Shown here: piece after piece, positions 8,513 through 17,707 of the stretch
Position numbering within the stretch: position 1 is the stretch's first letter
Layout of the letters: each line of letters opens with the position of its first letter
Position numbers and translations under genes: made by a program
Origin: Streptomyces sp. SUK 48
Lineage (GTDB): Bacteria > Actinomycetota > Actinomycetes > Streptomycetales > Streptomycetaceae
Assembly: GCF_009650765.1 (NCBI RefSeq)
Contig: NZ_CP045740.1
Span: 6,920,001 to 6,984,000 of the forward strand
Direction of reading: 5' to 3'
DNA length: 64,000 nucleotides
The notes under the pieces: model-generated
The model's input: the letters and a program-made list of their open reading frames with translations, nothing else
Database searches by the model: none
What the model was told of the DNA's origin: nothing

Positions 8513-10479
8513 GGACGGATCTCCGGTTCGATCGGCTGCACGACGACCTGGTGCTGGTAGGAGAAGACCAGGGCGCCCGGACCGACGTCGATGCGGTCCA
8601 CCGGCGCGCCGCGCCGCCCGGTGATCGGGTCGGCGGCGAACAGCCGGATCTCCTCCACCAGCGCGTTGCCGGTGGCCCGTTGGAGCACGCCGAACACCTC
8701 GCCGTACTGCACCGGACGGCCGAACGGCCACCCGGTGCCGTCCGGGCCGCCGCGCAGCGGGTTGAGGTAGCGGAACAGGGCGGCGAGCGCCGCGTCCCGC
8801 ACCCGGTCGGTGTCGGCGGGCGCGGTCGCGAGCCGGGCGACCACGGTGACGCCCTGGTAGACCGGCGGCTCGACCACCAGCCGGGTGCCGATCAGGCGCC
8901 GTTCGTCCAGGCTCTCGGTGATCGCGGTCAGCACCTGGTCCGAGGGGATGAGCTGCTCGAAGCGGAGCCGGTCGTCGCCCTCGTCGGCGACCGCGTCCGG
9001 CACCACGAGCACCCGGACCGCACCCGCCCCGGCCCCGGCGTCCGTGACGGGCAGGCAGCGCACCCGGCGCACCGAGGGTGCCGCCTGCCGGGCGATGATC
9101 TCGTGGTCCTCGGCGGTGACCGCCCGCTCCTGCATGCGCAGCGCGTCCGGGGCGCGCAGCCGGGCGTTGGCGAGGGTCTCCCCGTCCACGCCGCCGCGCG
9201 CCGCCTCCCGGTTGACGACCCGCGCGATGTACGGCACCGAGCTGCGCAGCACCGAGATCGCACCCCGGGCCACATTGCCGGCCGGGCCGCCGCCGGTGCG
9301 GTAGCGGGACACCCGGATGTGGGCGCCCTTCTCCGGCACCGCGCCGCACAGCCGCAGCGTGCCGTCCGGTTCGCGCAGCGCCGGCGGGAAGCCGAACTCG
9401 CCGGTGGTGGCGTCCACCCGGACATGCCGGTCGCCGGGGCCCGAGCGGCCGAAGTGCTCGACCACCTCCCAGCGCTGCCAGCCGTCCGCCGAGGACACCT
9501 CGACCACCGGCGGACCGCCGTCCAGCAGCACGGGCGGGCGGCCGAGCCGGAACGCCTGGCCCGCGACCCCCTCCGAGGTGCCGAGCGGGACGTCCGTGAC
9601 GGTCTCGGCGTGCTCGACCGGGGTGGTGCCGCCGACCGTGAACACCGACGCCTCGCGCACCGTCGGGGACTCCGAGTAGAACGGCTGGCCCGGCTCCGCG
9701 TCGGTGACCCGGCAGCGCAGCCAGCCCGCCCGGGTGCCGCCGATCACGGACGCGGTGTGCTCGCCGGGCACGTACACGATCACCTCGCCGGGCCGGTTGA
9801 GCCCGCCGGTGGTGTCCGAGCCGGTCTCGCACAGCCGCCAGCGGCCGCCGTCCCACGCCTCCCACACCAGCGGCGGCTGGCGCGGGTCCACGCCGACGCC
9901 CTCCACCCGGCTGTCCAGCCGCACCGCCACGATGCACCGGGGCACCGCCGTGGGCAGCCCGAACAGCAGCGCGTCGCCCGGCTGCGGGGCCGCCTGGAAA
10001 CAGCGCACGTCCTGGCCCTCGGCGAGCTCCCGGGTCCGGTCGGTCTGCTCACCGCCCCGGGGCGCCGCCACCAGCCGGGTCAACTCGCTCGGCACGATAC
10101 GGAGTTCGTCCTTGGTGGCGAACACCACCGGCTCCTCGGTCTCGCCGTCCGCGGTGGTCACCTCGGTGCCCGCGGGCAGCGTCACCGCGTCCTGCTGCGG
10201 CGCCGACAGCCAGAAGTCGACCTCGGCCCCGGCCGCCGCCGGCGGGAACAGCCGGATGCCCAACAGGTCCAGGAACGCCGTGTAGTTCTTGTCCGGTACC
10301 CGGTTCAGCCGGTACAGCAGCTGGTCCACGATGTACGCGAACGTCTCGATCAGGGTGACGCCCGGGTCGGAGACGTTGTGATCGGTCCACTCCGGGGCGC
10401 GCTGCTGCACATAGCGCTTCGCCTCGTCGACGAGCTGCTGGAAGCGCCGGTCGTCCAGATTGGGGGAGGGCAGGGCCAT
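8509..10479 (-). CDS. cis11: CIS baseplate wedge protein, gpJ/gp6-like (Afp11-Pvc11)
   Basis: 656 residues. The N-terminus (DDRRFQQLVDEAKRY, PEWTDHNVSDPGVTLIETFAY, LLYRLNRVPDKNY) is the signature of baseplate J-like proteins of contractile injection systems. The C-terminal part keeps the RLRAPDALRMQERAVTAEDHE segment typical of gpJ/gp6 proteins. In particles of this class it forms the wedges around the hub and triggers sheath contraction. Start ATG at 10479 shares one base with the upstream stop (TGATG); the stop overlaps the next start. Confidence 0.88.
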   Translation of the reverse strand: MALPSPNLDDRRFQQLVDEAKRYVQQRAPEWTDHNVSDPGVTLIETFAYIVDQLLYRLNRVPDKNYTAFLDLLGIRLFPPAAAGAEVDFWLSAPQQDAVTLPAGTEVTTADGETEEPVVFATKDELRIVPSELTRLVAAPRGGEQTDRTRELAEGQDVRCFQAAPQPGDALLFGLPTAVPRCIVAVRLDSRVEGVGVDPRQPPLVWEAWDGGRWRLCETGSDTTGGLNRPGEVIVYVPGEHTASVIGGTRAGWLRCRVTDAEPGQPFYSESPTVREASVFTVGGTTPVEHAETVTDVPLGTSEGVAGQAFRLGRPPVLLDGGPPVVEVSSADGWQRWEVVEHFGRSGPGDRHVRVDATTGEFGFPPALREPDGTLRLCGAVPEKGAHIRVSRYRTGGGPAGNVARGAISVLRSSVPYIARVVNREAARGGVDGETLANARLRAPDALRMQERAVTAEDHEIIARQAAPSVRRVRCLPVTDAGAGAGAVRVLVVPDAVADEGDDRLRFEQLIPSDQVLTAITESLDERRLIGTRLVVEPPVYQGVTVVARLATAPADTDRVRDAALAALFRYLNPLRGGPDGTGWPFGRPVQYGEVFGVLQRATGNALVEEIRLFAADPITGRRGAPVDRIDVGPGALVFSYQHQVVVQPIEPEIRP

Positions 10480-10901
10480 CAGTCCGCGACCGCTTCCTCG
10501 GTCCCCTCCTCGGAGGGGATCGTGTAGAAGGGAAACACCAGGTTGCGCCGGTCGTTGGTGGAACGGATCGTGTAGCGCACATCGATGTAGAGGGTGCCGT
10601 CGTCGACGGCGTCGAAGGCGACGACCACCTCGTCGACGCCGATCCGCGGCTCCCAGCGTTCCAGTGCCTCGCGCACCTGCTGGGCGATCCGGCCCGCGGT
10701 GGCGCCGTCGCCGGGCGCGAAGACGTAGTCGTGGATGCCGCAGCCGAACTCGGGCCGCATCGGCCGCTCACCGGGCGCGGTGCCGAGGACCAGCCGGATG
10801 GCCTCCTCGATCTCCCGCTCCCGCTCCACCAGCGCGATACCGCCGGTCGGGCCGACCCGCAGCGGGAACGCCCAGCCCCGGCCGATGAACCGCTCGCTCA
10901 T
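10479..10901 (-). CDS. cis9: CIS baseplate protein, T4 gp25-like (Afp9-Pvc9)
   Basis: 140 residues with the gp25/lysozyme-like baseplate signature: FIGRGWAFPLRV at the N-terminus, EREIEEAIRLVLGT, GERPMRPEFGCGIHDYVF (the conserved EFG...D core), then IDVRYTIRSTNDRRNLVFPFY. gp25 nucleates sheath assembly at the baseplate. I place the start at the ATG at 10901, which overlaps the PAAR stop by one base; the longer frame upstream lies inside the PAAR gene. Confidence 0.88.
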   Translation of the reverse strand: MSERFIGRGWAFPLRVGPTGGIALVEREREIEEAIRLVLGTAPGERPMRPEFGCGIHDYVFAPGDGATAGRIAQQVREALERWEPRIGVDEVVVAFDAVDDGTLYIDVRYTIRSTNDRRNLVFPFYTIPSEEGTEEAVAD

Positions 10902-11218
10902 CACAGGCCCCCGATCTGCACGTTCAGCGCGCCGAGCAGGATGTTGGCGCCGCACGTGGACTTGTCGCCCGCCCGCGCGGCCGGCAGCCCCCCGATCAGG
11001 ACCAGGCCCGAGGTCAGCGAGGCCGGGTTGGGCATGATCACGTTGCCGGGGCCGAGGGCCGCGTGCGGGGGGACGGGGCAGGTGTGCAGGCTGCCCACCA
11101 CGGCGGCGGGTTTGCCGCCGATCAGCACCCGCGCCACCGTCGCGGCGGCGCCGGGCGGCGGGGTGGCGACCACCCCGCCGTGGCTGGTGGAATCGCCGGT
11201 ACGGGCTGCGCCGGGCAT
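10901..11218 (-). CDS. cis10: PAAR-domain spike tip protein
   Basis: 105 residues with PAAR-type repeats: GDSTSHGG, LIGGKPAAVVGSLHTCPV, LIGGLPAARAGDKSTCGAN and LNVQIGG. The His and Cys residues of such proteins bind zinc at the sharpened tip above the VgrG-like spike. It lies just downstream of the spike gene, as in other CIS loci. ATG at 11218 follows GGAG 6 bases upstream. No toxin domain is fused to it. Confidence 0.88.
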   Translation of the reverse strand: MPGAARTGDSTSHGGVVATPPPGAAATVARVLIGGKPAAVVGSLHTCPVPPHAALGPGNVIMPNPASLTSGLVLIGGLPAARAGDKSTCGANILLGALNVQIGGL

Positions 11219-11256
11219 GTGGAGCTCCTCCTGGGAAGTGTCGTGGGGCTGGCGGT

Positions 11257-13080
11257 TCAGTTGATGCGGACGAGGTCGGCCCTCAGCACCCCCAGCAGAC
11301 CGCCGTCGAGCGTGAGATCGGTCTGCCCGGAGACGGTCGCCGAACGGCCGGACATCTTCACCGAGTTGGTGCCGTCGATGTCCACGGAGGCGCCCTTCAC
11401 ACTGACCTTGCCGGTGCCCGCGTCCAGGGTGATGCCGTGCTCGTCCAGCCGCACCGAGGTCAGCGCCCGCCGCCCGCCGGCCGCGTACACGGTCAGCGTG
11501 ATCCGGTCGTTGCGGTCGTCGAGCATCACCTCCATGCGCTCGTCCCCGGTGCGCAGCCGTACCCCGGAGGGACCCGACCGCGGGTCCAGCAGCTCCACCC
11601 GGTGCCCCGAACGGGACACGACGGAACGGCGGTTCACCTTGCCGCTGGTGCCGTCGATCAACGGGACGTCGTGCCGGGAGGGGGTGTCCACGCCGTTGTA
11701 CAGGCCGCCGATGACGTACGGGCTGTCCAGCAGGCCCTGTTCGAAGCCGACCAGCACCTCGTCGTTGACCTCGGGGCTGACCACCCCGCCGCCGCCCTTG
11801 CCGCCCCACTGCACCGTGCGCACCCAGTCGGACACATAGGTGTCGTCCAGCCAGGGGAACTTGAGCCGCACCCCGCCGCTCTGCGCGCCGCCCGGCTCCC
11901 GTACGTCCGTCACCACGCCGATCGCGAGGCCGGGGATGCGCGGGCCCCGGCCGGGCGCGTTGGCGCCGGTCGCCAGGCCCGCGAGGGACCGGTCCGGGCT
12001 GGCGCTGACCCACACCGTGGTCCGGTAGCCGCCGTGCGGATCCAGGCTGTGGTGCACGGCGGTCGCCGTGTACCGGCCCGAGAACGCGGGCCCCACATTG
12101 CCGAGCGCCACCGGCACCCCGGCCCGCAGTCGCGGACTGCCCTCCACCACCACTTCCAACTCACCGAAGGCGGAGGCCACTTGGGCGGAGATCGCCGTCG
12201 CGGCCGCCGTCGTCTCGGCCTGCGTACGGTACGGGGTGTCGGTCACCGTCAGCTTGGCGCTCGCCCCGAACGCGGACGCCAGCGACGGGGACAGCCCCGG
12301 CTGCACCGTCCTGCTGGTCACCGACGGCTGCCGGGCCACCAGCGGCGTCTTCGTGGTGACGTCCCAGCCGCGCACCTCCACCTGCGACGCGCCGTCCGCG
12401 CCCGACAGCGCGGCCCGCAGCGCCAGCAGATTGCGCCCGTACTCCAGCACCATCGGGCTCTGCGTGGCCGGGGTCGACGGCGCGGGCGCCCCCGACGCCG
12501 GATCGGGCCGGGTGAACTGGAGCACCCCCTTGTCGTCGACCCGCACCTGCGCACCGCTCTCGCCCGCCAGGTACTGGAGAAAGTCCCAGTCGGAGACGTT
12601 GGCCTGCGACAACTGCTTGTAGGTGACCGGCGCGGCCTCCACCTTCCCCACGGGCAGACCCGCGCCCGCGGCCACCTTGCGCACGATGGCGGCGGCCGTC
12701 ATGTTCCGGTACGCCACCACCTTCCGGCCGCGCTGCAACCGGTGCGCCTTGGAGTAGGCACGCACCACCGTGAACGACCCGGTGCCGTCCCGGTCGATCT
12801 CCACCGCCGTGACCTCGCCGCTGAACAACTGCTCGCGGGCCTGCCCGGAGACCGTCACCACCGACACCTTCAGCGGGGTGCCGAGCGTGATGCCGGTCGA
12901 CTTCAGGAACTCGTTGTCGGGGTCGCGATAGGTGAGCACCGCCGTGTCCGGCAGCCCCACGTTCTCGTCCACCGCACAACTCACCAGCTGCGCCGCCCAG
13001 ATCTGCGGCAGCTCACCGGGCGCCTCCACGACGGGGTCCGCCGCGAACGACCGGCCGCCCCGCGCCTCGGGTGTCGTCAC
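11257..13080 (-). CDS. cis8: CIS central spike/hub protein, VgrG-like (Afp8-Pvc8)
   Basis: 607 residues. The N-terminal hub part carries FSGEVTAVEIDRDG, VVRAYSKAHRLQRGRK and VSDWDFLQYLAGESGAQVRV, the gp27-like pattern of VgrG proteins. The OB-fold region near residues 385-480 has GVRLKFPWLDD, SDWVRTVQWG and VNDEVLVGFEQG. The C-terminus is a repetitive beta-rich stretch (GITLDAGTGKVSVKGASVDI) that fits the triple-stranded needle. It starts with GTG at 13080 overlapping the LysM gene stop (GTGA). There is no C-terminal effector extension. Confidence 0.88.
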   Translation of the reverse strand: MTTPEARGGRSFAADPVVEAPGELPQIWAAQLVSCAVDENVGLPDTAVLTYRDPDNEFLKSTGITLGTPLKVSVVTVSGQAREQLFSGEVTAVEIDRDGTGSFTVVRAYSKAHRLQRGRKVVAYRNMTAAAIVRKVAAGAGLPVGKVEAAPVTYKQLSQANVSDWDFLQYLAGESGAQVRVDDKGVLQFTRPDPASGAPAPSTPATQSPMVLEYGRNLLALRAALSGADGASQVEVRGWDVTTKTPLVARQPSVTSRTVQPGLSPSLASAFGASAKLTVTDTPYRTQAETTAAATAISAQVASAFGELEVVVEGSPRLRAGVPVALGNVGPAFSGRYTATAVHHSLDPHGGYRTTVWVSASPDRSLAGLATGANAPGRGPRIPGLAIGVVTDVREPGGAQSGGVRLKFPWLDDTYVSDWVRTVQWGGKGGGGVVSPEVNDEVLVGFEQGLLDSPYVIGGLYNGVDTPSRHDVPLIDGTSGKVNRRSVVSRSGHRVELLDPRSGPSGVRLRTGDERMEVMLDDRNDRITLTVYAAGGRRALTSVRLDEHGITLDAGTGKVSVKGASVDIDGTNSVKMSGRSATVSGQTDLTLDGGLLGVLRADLVRIN

Positions 13081-13799
13081 CGCTCCTCCTCACCGCCCGC
13101 GTCCCCGAGCGCCGGCACCACCAGTTCGGTGCCGGGCGGCAGGTCCATCGGGTCGTCGATCCCGTTCGCCTCGGCGATCACCCGCCAGGCCGTCGCGTCG
13201 CCGTACTCCCGCCAGGCCAGCAGCGCCAGGCTGTCCCCGGCGACGATCGTGTGCGTGCTGCGGGCGGTGCGCGCGCCCGAGGTGGGGTTCTGCCCCGCCG
13301 GGTCGACGCTCGCCTCCTCCACCGAGAGCGAACAGGTCGCCCGCAGCGGCTTGCCGTCCACGTCGAACAGCGTGTACGTCACCGAGAGCCCCGACATCAC
13401 CCCGTCGAACGAGGTGGTGCGGGCGGTGCCCCACTCGAACCGCACCCAGGGGCTCGCCGGTTTCTTGCGGGCGAGGCTCGCCGGTGTCGGCACGCACGCC
13501 TTCATCAGCTTCTCGACCGCCTGCTCGACCGAATCGTCGTGCGTCGACGTCGCGTCGAGGAAGACATCGAGGCTCAGCTCCCGCGGCCCGCTGCCCACGA
13601 ACTCCGGCAGCGCCGACTGCCCCGCCATCCGGGAGGGGGTGCGCCGCCAGGTGGTGGACTTGCGCAGCTGAAGGCTGGACGGGTTGAACTGGAGATTGAG
13701 CTGCGCGATGGTCCCGCCGGGCTTCGCGCCGACCGCCGAGGGGGGTTCCTTCAGGGTCAGCTGGGCCCGGGCACGGCTGGTGCGGGCGGCGGAGGACAT
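13077..13799 (-). CDS. cis7: CIS LysM-containing tube-baseplate adaptor (Afp7-Pvc7/gp53-like)
   Basis: 240 residues. An N-terminal beta domain (LNLQFNPSSLQLRKSTTW, ELSLDVFLDAT, SPWVRFEWGT) of the contractile-tail adaptor type is followed by a LysM-like module at about residues 180-230 (HTIVAGDSLALLAWREYGDATAWRVIAEANG...LPPGTELVVPAL). In this class the protein joins the inner tube to the hub. ATG at 13799, 57 bp after the second tube gene, and the stop overlaps the spike gene start. Confidence 0.87.
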   Translation of the reverse strand: MSSAARTSRARAQLTLKEPPSAVGAKPGGTIAQLNLQFNPSSLQLRKSTTWRRTPSRMAGQSALPEFVGSGPRELSLDVFLDATSTHDDSVEQAVEKLMKACVPTPASLARKKPASPWVRFEWGTARTTSFDGVMSGLSVTYTLFDVDGKPLRATCSLSVEEASVDPAGQNPTSGARTARSTHTIVAGDSLALLAWREYGDATAWRVIAEANGIDDPMDLPPGTELVVPALGDAGGEEER

Positions 13800-13856
13800 A
13801 CCGGGAACTCCTTTCGTACGGATCGAGGTGACAGGGCGGGTACCGGGGCGGGCGGA

Positions 13857-14282
13857 TCAGGAGGGACGCAGGCCCTCGTGGGCGATCTCCAGCGTCTCCA
13901 GCGCCGCCTGCGAGTTGGCCGGGTCGAACGACGGGCCCTCCCAGCGCACCGGCACGATGCCGAGCACCTGCCAGCTGATGATCCGCGACAGATCCGGTTT
14001 CAGCGCCACGATCTCCCCGTCCTTGGGCTCCACGCGGCGCAGCGTCTGGTCGAGCCAGCGGCTGATCTTCATCGTGTCGGCGGTGACCGGCCTGGTCAGC
14101 GTGATGTTGGACCAGGTGACCCGGCCCGGCAGCTGCCAGGTGAAACCGTTGTTGCCGCCCTCCGCGTAGCTCTCCATCTCCACCTGCGCGCCCATGCCGG
14201 AGCACGTGTGGAAGGCACCCAGATCATTGCCGCCGATCTGGAGCCGGAAGAACACGCTCGTCGCGAAGATGTTGTCCGTCAT
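13857..14282 (-). CDS. Second CIS inner-tube protein (T4 gp19-like, Afp5-Pvc5 type)
   Basis: 141 residues with the gp19-like tube fold pattern: ATSVFFRLQIGGNDLGAFHTCSGMGAQVEMESYAEGG, WSNITLTRPVTADTMKISRWLD and a C-terminal IVPVRWEGPSFD...ALETLEIAHEG strand pair, as in the main tube protein. In related particles a tube-initiating paralogue sits between hub adaptor and tube. Start ATG at 14282; the longer frame upstream encodes unrelated sequence inside the previous gene. Confidence 0.85.
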   Translation of the reverse strand: MTDNIFATSVFFRLQIGGNDLGAFHTCSGMGAQVEMESYAEGGNNGFTWQLPGRVTWSNITLTRPVTADTMKISRWLDQTLRRVEPKDGEIVALKPDLSRIISWQVLGIVPVRWEGPSFDPANSQAALETLEIAHEGLRPS

Positions 14283-14307
14283 CCGTGGGCCATCCGTTCC
14301 ATGTCCG

Positions 14308-17300
14308 CTAGCGCCGTCCGTCGTAGGGGCGTCCGGCGCGTTCCCGTCCCCGCCGCATGTCGGCCCGCAGCAGCCGGGCCAACGGGTCCAGCAGTCGCCG
14401 CGCCAGATCCTCGACGTCGACACCCGGGTCCTGCGGCGCGGCCTCCTTCTTGTCGGCCGTCGTGCCAGACGCCGGGAAGGACGCCGGGGCGGAGGCCGAC
14501 CGCGGACGGTTGTGCGCGGACCCGCCGGAAGCCGCCGCCTTCGCGTCCCGCTGGACGACGCCGACCTGAACGCCGCCCGGAACCACGGGAGCCGGCTCCG
14601 CCGGCCGGGCCATGCGCACCACGGGTACGGGCAGGGCGCCCGGCGGTGTGAGCGAGGCCGGGGAGGGAGACGCCTGGAGCGGGGGAGCCTGCGCCTCGGT
14701 CAGGGGCAGGGCGGCACCGGCACCCGCCCGCTGGACGGGGGTGGTGTCCGGGCGTACGACGGGAAGGCCGGCGCGAGTCGAGACGGCCCTCTGGAGGGGG
14801 GGAGCCCCGGGGGCGGCCGGTCGGGCCGTTTCCGGAGCCGTCTCCGCAGCGGGCTCACGGCGCCAGGAGGCCGCCACGACCGGGGGCTTGGCGGGAGCGG
14901 CGGGACCGTCGGCGTGCGGCGGGCGCGGTGTGCCCTCCGGCGTACGGGTGCTGAGGGTGAGGGGGCGGGCGGAGAGGAGCGAGCGGGCGGTGGTGCTCAT
15001 GGTCCGCCGGGGCCCGGCGAGGGCACGGGCCACGACGACCGGGCTCGCGGCGTGCGTGCGCCGTCCGGGTGTGGCGGGGCCGGGTGTGGCGGGGCCGGTG
15101 GACGCCGCGCGCTGTACGACGCCGGGCGCGCCCGTGGCCGGGGGCGCCGGCGGTGCCACGGCACGGGTCACCAGGGGAGTGGCCGGGGCGGGCCCCTCGG
15201 CGGCCGCCGAAGTGGACGCGGTCGCGGGAGAGTTGGCGACCGCACCGGGTCCCTCGGTGGCTGCCGTCCCCAGGAGGGGCGCCATGGAAGCCCGCAGCGC
15301 CTCCTGCCTCGCCGCCACGCGCTGGACGTAGGGCTGGGCGGGACGGCCACCGGCACCGACCGGCCCGCTCGGGGTGGCGGTCGGCGGCAGCGAGGAGAGG
15401 GGCGCGCCCAGACCGCCACGGGCACGTGCGCCGGACGGGCCGGTCCGCTCGGCACGGCGCGTGGGCGCGGGCCCCTCGGCGGCCGGTCCGGCGCCGGACC
15501 GTGCCGTCGGGGCGGCCGTGGTCTCGGGACGCGCCGTCGGGGACGCCGGGGTACCGGGTCGCGTCGTCGGGGATGCCGGGGTGGCCGTGGAGCTGGACGG
15601 CGCGGAAGCGTCCGTCTGGCGTTGCACGACGGGCAGCACCGGCCCGGACGCCGGATCGGCGGCGGTGGCCGGCCGGGCAGTCGCAGCGGGACGGTCCTTC
15701 TCGGCGGAGCCGGAAGCATCCGTCCGACGCTGCACCGCCGACAGAAGCGGCTTGGCGGGCACCTCGGTGCCGGGAGTCTCCGCCGGTCGCTGTACGACGG
15801 GCAGCACCGGGTCCGCCGTAGCGGGGAGTTCGCTCCCGGCCGGAGCCGGAGCGTCCTCCCGGCGCTGCACTCCGGGGAGCAGCGGCTTGGCCGTCGGCCG
15901 GGCGGCACCGGAGGCGTCCGCCTCGCGCTGTACGGCGGACGGCTCCGGCCCGGACCCCGGCCGGGCGTCGGCCGCGGCGGCATCCGAGGCGTCCGTCAGG
16001 CGCTGTACGACGGGCAGCGCGGGCCCTGCCGGGGGTGCGGCGTCGGCCGGGCGGGAAGCCCCGGGAGCACCGGTGGCCCCCGGAACGGGCGGGGCCGTTC
16101 GCGCGTTCCCGGCGGAACCGGGAGCGTCCACCAGACGCTGAACGTCGGGCAGCAGCGGCCGCGAGGGCGCCGGAGCGTCGGCCGTGACGGCGCGCGGGGG
16201 CTTGGCCGCCTCGGTGACCGCGGGCTCGTTCCCGGGGGAGGCGGGACCCTCCGCCTGTCGCTGTACGACCGGGAGCACCGGGTCGGCCGACGGCCGGGCC
16301 TCGGCGGCGCGGGGCGTCCCGGGGCCCTGGGCGGCAGCGGCGTCCTCGTGGTGCCGCGCCTCGGGCAGCAGTGGCCTGGACGCCGCCGGAGCGCCGGCCG
16401 GACCGGATTCGGAGCCGTCCGCCCGGCGCTGTACGACAGGGGTCCCGGCTTTGGCGTCCGTCCGCCCGTCGGCCGCGACCGCACGCGGCGCCGTCGCGGC
16501 TTCCCCGGCCCCGCTCTCGGGGGCGTCCGCCCGGCGCTGCACAACCGGCAGCACCGGACCACTTGCCGACCGCGCATCGGCCGTACCGGTCGCGGACGGC
16601 CCATCGACGGCCAACGGGCTCGCGGTGGAGGGGAGTTCCGCCATCGGCTCACCCAACGAGGCCCGCACAGCGCCCCGTCCGGGCGCGGCGGCGCGCTGAA
16701 CGGCACCGGCACGGGTACCCGCGTCGGCGGCACCGGCACGCGCATCGACACCGGCGGCCGGCACCGGTCGTACCGCGGCGACCCGCCGCAGCGGCCCGGG
16801 CGCCACCCGGCGCGCCACGGTCAACGAGGGGCCCAGCGGTCGCGGTCGTACGGCTCCCGCACTGCCCCCCGGCTCAACTCCCGCACCCCTGGGCGCGGTT
16901 CCGGCAGCCGGAGCATTCGGCACCACGGCGACCCGCCGTACCACCGGAAGCTCCGGTCCGGTCGCCCGACCGGCATCGCCGGCCGCGGCGCGCTGCGCAC
17001 CCGGCGAGGACGCGGGGGACTGCGGGCGCGCCGGCCCGGTTGGCCGCCGTACCGCTCCGGCGCCCCGCCCGTCCGCCCGCACCACCCGCTGGACCTGCGC
17101 CAACGCGGAACCGGCAGCCTCGCCGTCCCCCGCTTCCTCACCGCCGGACTCCGGCAGCGAGCGCAGCAGCAGCGGCCCGCCGGTGCCGTACTCCGAGCGC
17201 TGGACGGGAGGGCGCGCCACGCCGTGCACCAGGCCCATCGGGGCCGAGGGCAGCAGCCCATGGCCGAGGCCCGAGTCGAAGACGGGGTTCTGCCAGGAGG

Positions 17301-17544
17301 TCAGACCGTCGCGGAAGGCGAGACCGTCGCTGACGCCGAGCGGCGCGCGCGCCACGGTCAGCGCGGGCGCCGCGACCCGGCGCCAGCCGCCGTCCCAGTC
17401 TCCGGGCATGGACGAAGCGGCCCGCGTCGGCTGGGAGCCGGACGGGCCGGGAGCCGACGGAGCGGGCGCGGACGGACCCGACGGGGCCGCCGACGCGTCG
17501 TCGGCGGCCCGGTCCCGTCGGCGGCGGACATCCCACCAGACCAT
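14308..17544 (-). CDS. Very long Pro/Ala-rich CIS-locus protein with about 20 QR motifs; tape-measure or cargo candidate
   Basis: 1078 residues, almost all low complexity and predicted disordered. About twenty short motifs ending in QR are spaced through it. Many take the form LPVVQR followed by a polar residue and DAS or DAP, in a degenerate repeat of 30-45 residues through the centre. The ends differ: the N-terminus (MVWWDVRRRRDRAADD, then WRRVAAPALTVARAPLG) and a C-terminal amphipathic helix (DVEDLARRLLDPLARLLRADMRRG) look more constrained. It starts within a few bases of the DUF6760 stop and ends 25 bp before tube gene 2. The locus has no other tape-measure gene, so a ruler role is possible. 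QR repeats also occur in proteins linked to eCIS cargo (DUF4157 type). Function is not established. Confidence 0.6.
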   Translation of the reverse strand: MVWWDVRRRRDRAADDASAAPSGPSAPAPSAPGPSGSQPTRAASSMPGDWDGGWRRVAAPALTVARAPLGVSDGLAFRDGLTSWQNPVFDSGLGHGLLPSAPMGLVHGVARPPVQRSEYGTGGPLLLRSLPESGGEEAGDGEAAGSALAQVQRVVRADGRGAGAVRRPTGPARPQSPASSPGAQRAAAGDAGRATGPELPVVRRVAVVPNAPAAGTAPRGAGVEPGGSAGAVRPRPLGPSLTVARRVAPGPLRRVAAVRPVPAAGVDARAGAADAGTRAGAVQRAAAPGRGAVRASLGEPMAELPSTASPLAVDGPSATGTADARSASGPVLPVVQRRADAPESGAGEAATAPRAVAADGRTDAKAGTPVVQRRADGSESGPAGAPAASRPLLPEARHHEDAAAAQGPGTPRAAEARPSADPVLPVVQRQAEGPASPGNEPAVTEAAKPPRAVTADAPAPSRPLLPDVQRLVDAPGSAGNARTAPPVPGATGAPGASRPADAAPPAGPALPVVQRLTDASDAAAADARPGSGPEPSAVQREADASGAARPTAKPLLPGVQRREDAPAPAGSELPATADPVLPVVQRPAETPGTEVPAKPLLSAVQRRTDASGSAEKDRPAATARPATAADPASGPVLPVVQRQTDASAPSSSTATPASPTTRPGTPASPTARPETTAAPTARSGAGPAAEGPAPTRRAERTGPSGARARGGLGAPLSSLPPTATPSGPVGAGGRPAQPYVQRVAARQEALRASMAPLLGTAATEGPGAVANSPATASTSAAAEGPAPATPLVTRAVAPPAPPATGAPGVVQRAASTGPATPGPATPGRRTHAASPVVVARALAGPRRTMSTTARSLLSARPLTLSTRTPEGTPRPPHADGPAAPAKPPVVAASWRREPAAETAPETARPAAPGAPPLQRAVSTRAGLPVVRPDTTPVQRAGAGAALPLTEAQAPPLQASPSPASLTPPGALPVPVVRMARPAEPAPVVPGGVQVGVVQRDAKAAASGGSAHNRPRSASAPASFPASGTTADKKEAAPQDPGVDVEDLARRLLDPLARLLRADMRRGRERAGRPYDGRR

Positions 17545-17548
17545 GACC

Positions 17549-17707
17549 TCAACCACCCTCGTTCATACGGGCGTTGATACGAGCGATCTCGCCCACCCAC
17601 TGGCGGCGCTCCGCATGGGTGAGATCGAGGATCTCCTCACGCTGCCAGTGGAAGTGATAGGCGATGTACGCGACTTCCTCCCGGAGCCGGGGAAGCGCGT
17701 ACGTCAC
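17549..17707 (-). CDS. DUF6760-type small CIS protein
   Basis: A 52-residue protein that a length filter would miss. It starts with GTG at 17707, overlapping the previous stop as GTGA, and reads VTYALPRLREEVAYIAYHF, HWQREEILDLTHAERRQWV, GEIARINARMNEGG. This is the compact form seen in eCIS loci between the tube-assembly and tape-measure genes, where it resembles the second frame of phage tail-assembly chaperones. It is helical, with conserved W and H residues. The precise role is unknown. Confidence 0.78.
   Translation of the reverse strand: MTYALPRLREEVAYIAYHFHWQREEILDLTHAERRQWVGEIARINARMNEGG

Noticed and set aside
11257..13080. Toxin domain fused to the CIS spike or PAAR protein
   Set aside because: Both proteins end at the normal family length with no extra C-terminal domain.
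14194..17577. Very long plus-strand open frame of about 1127 codons opposite the QR-repeat CIS gene
   Set aside because: It is an antisense shadow caused by high GC and lack of stop codons; it has no domain, and the minus-strand gene fits the operon and its overlaps.
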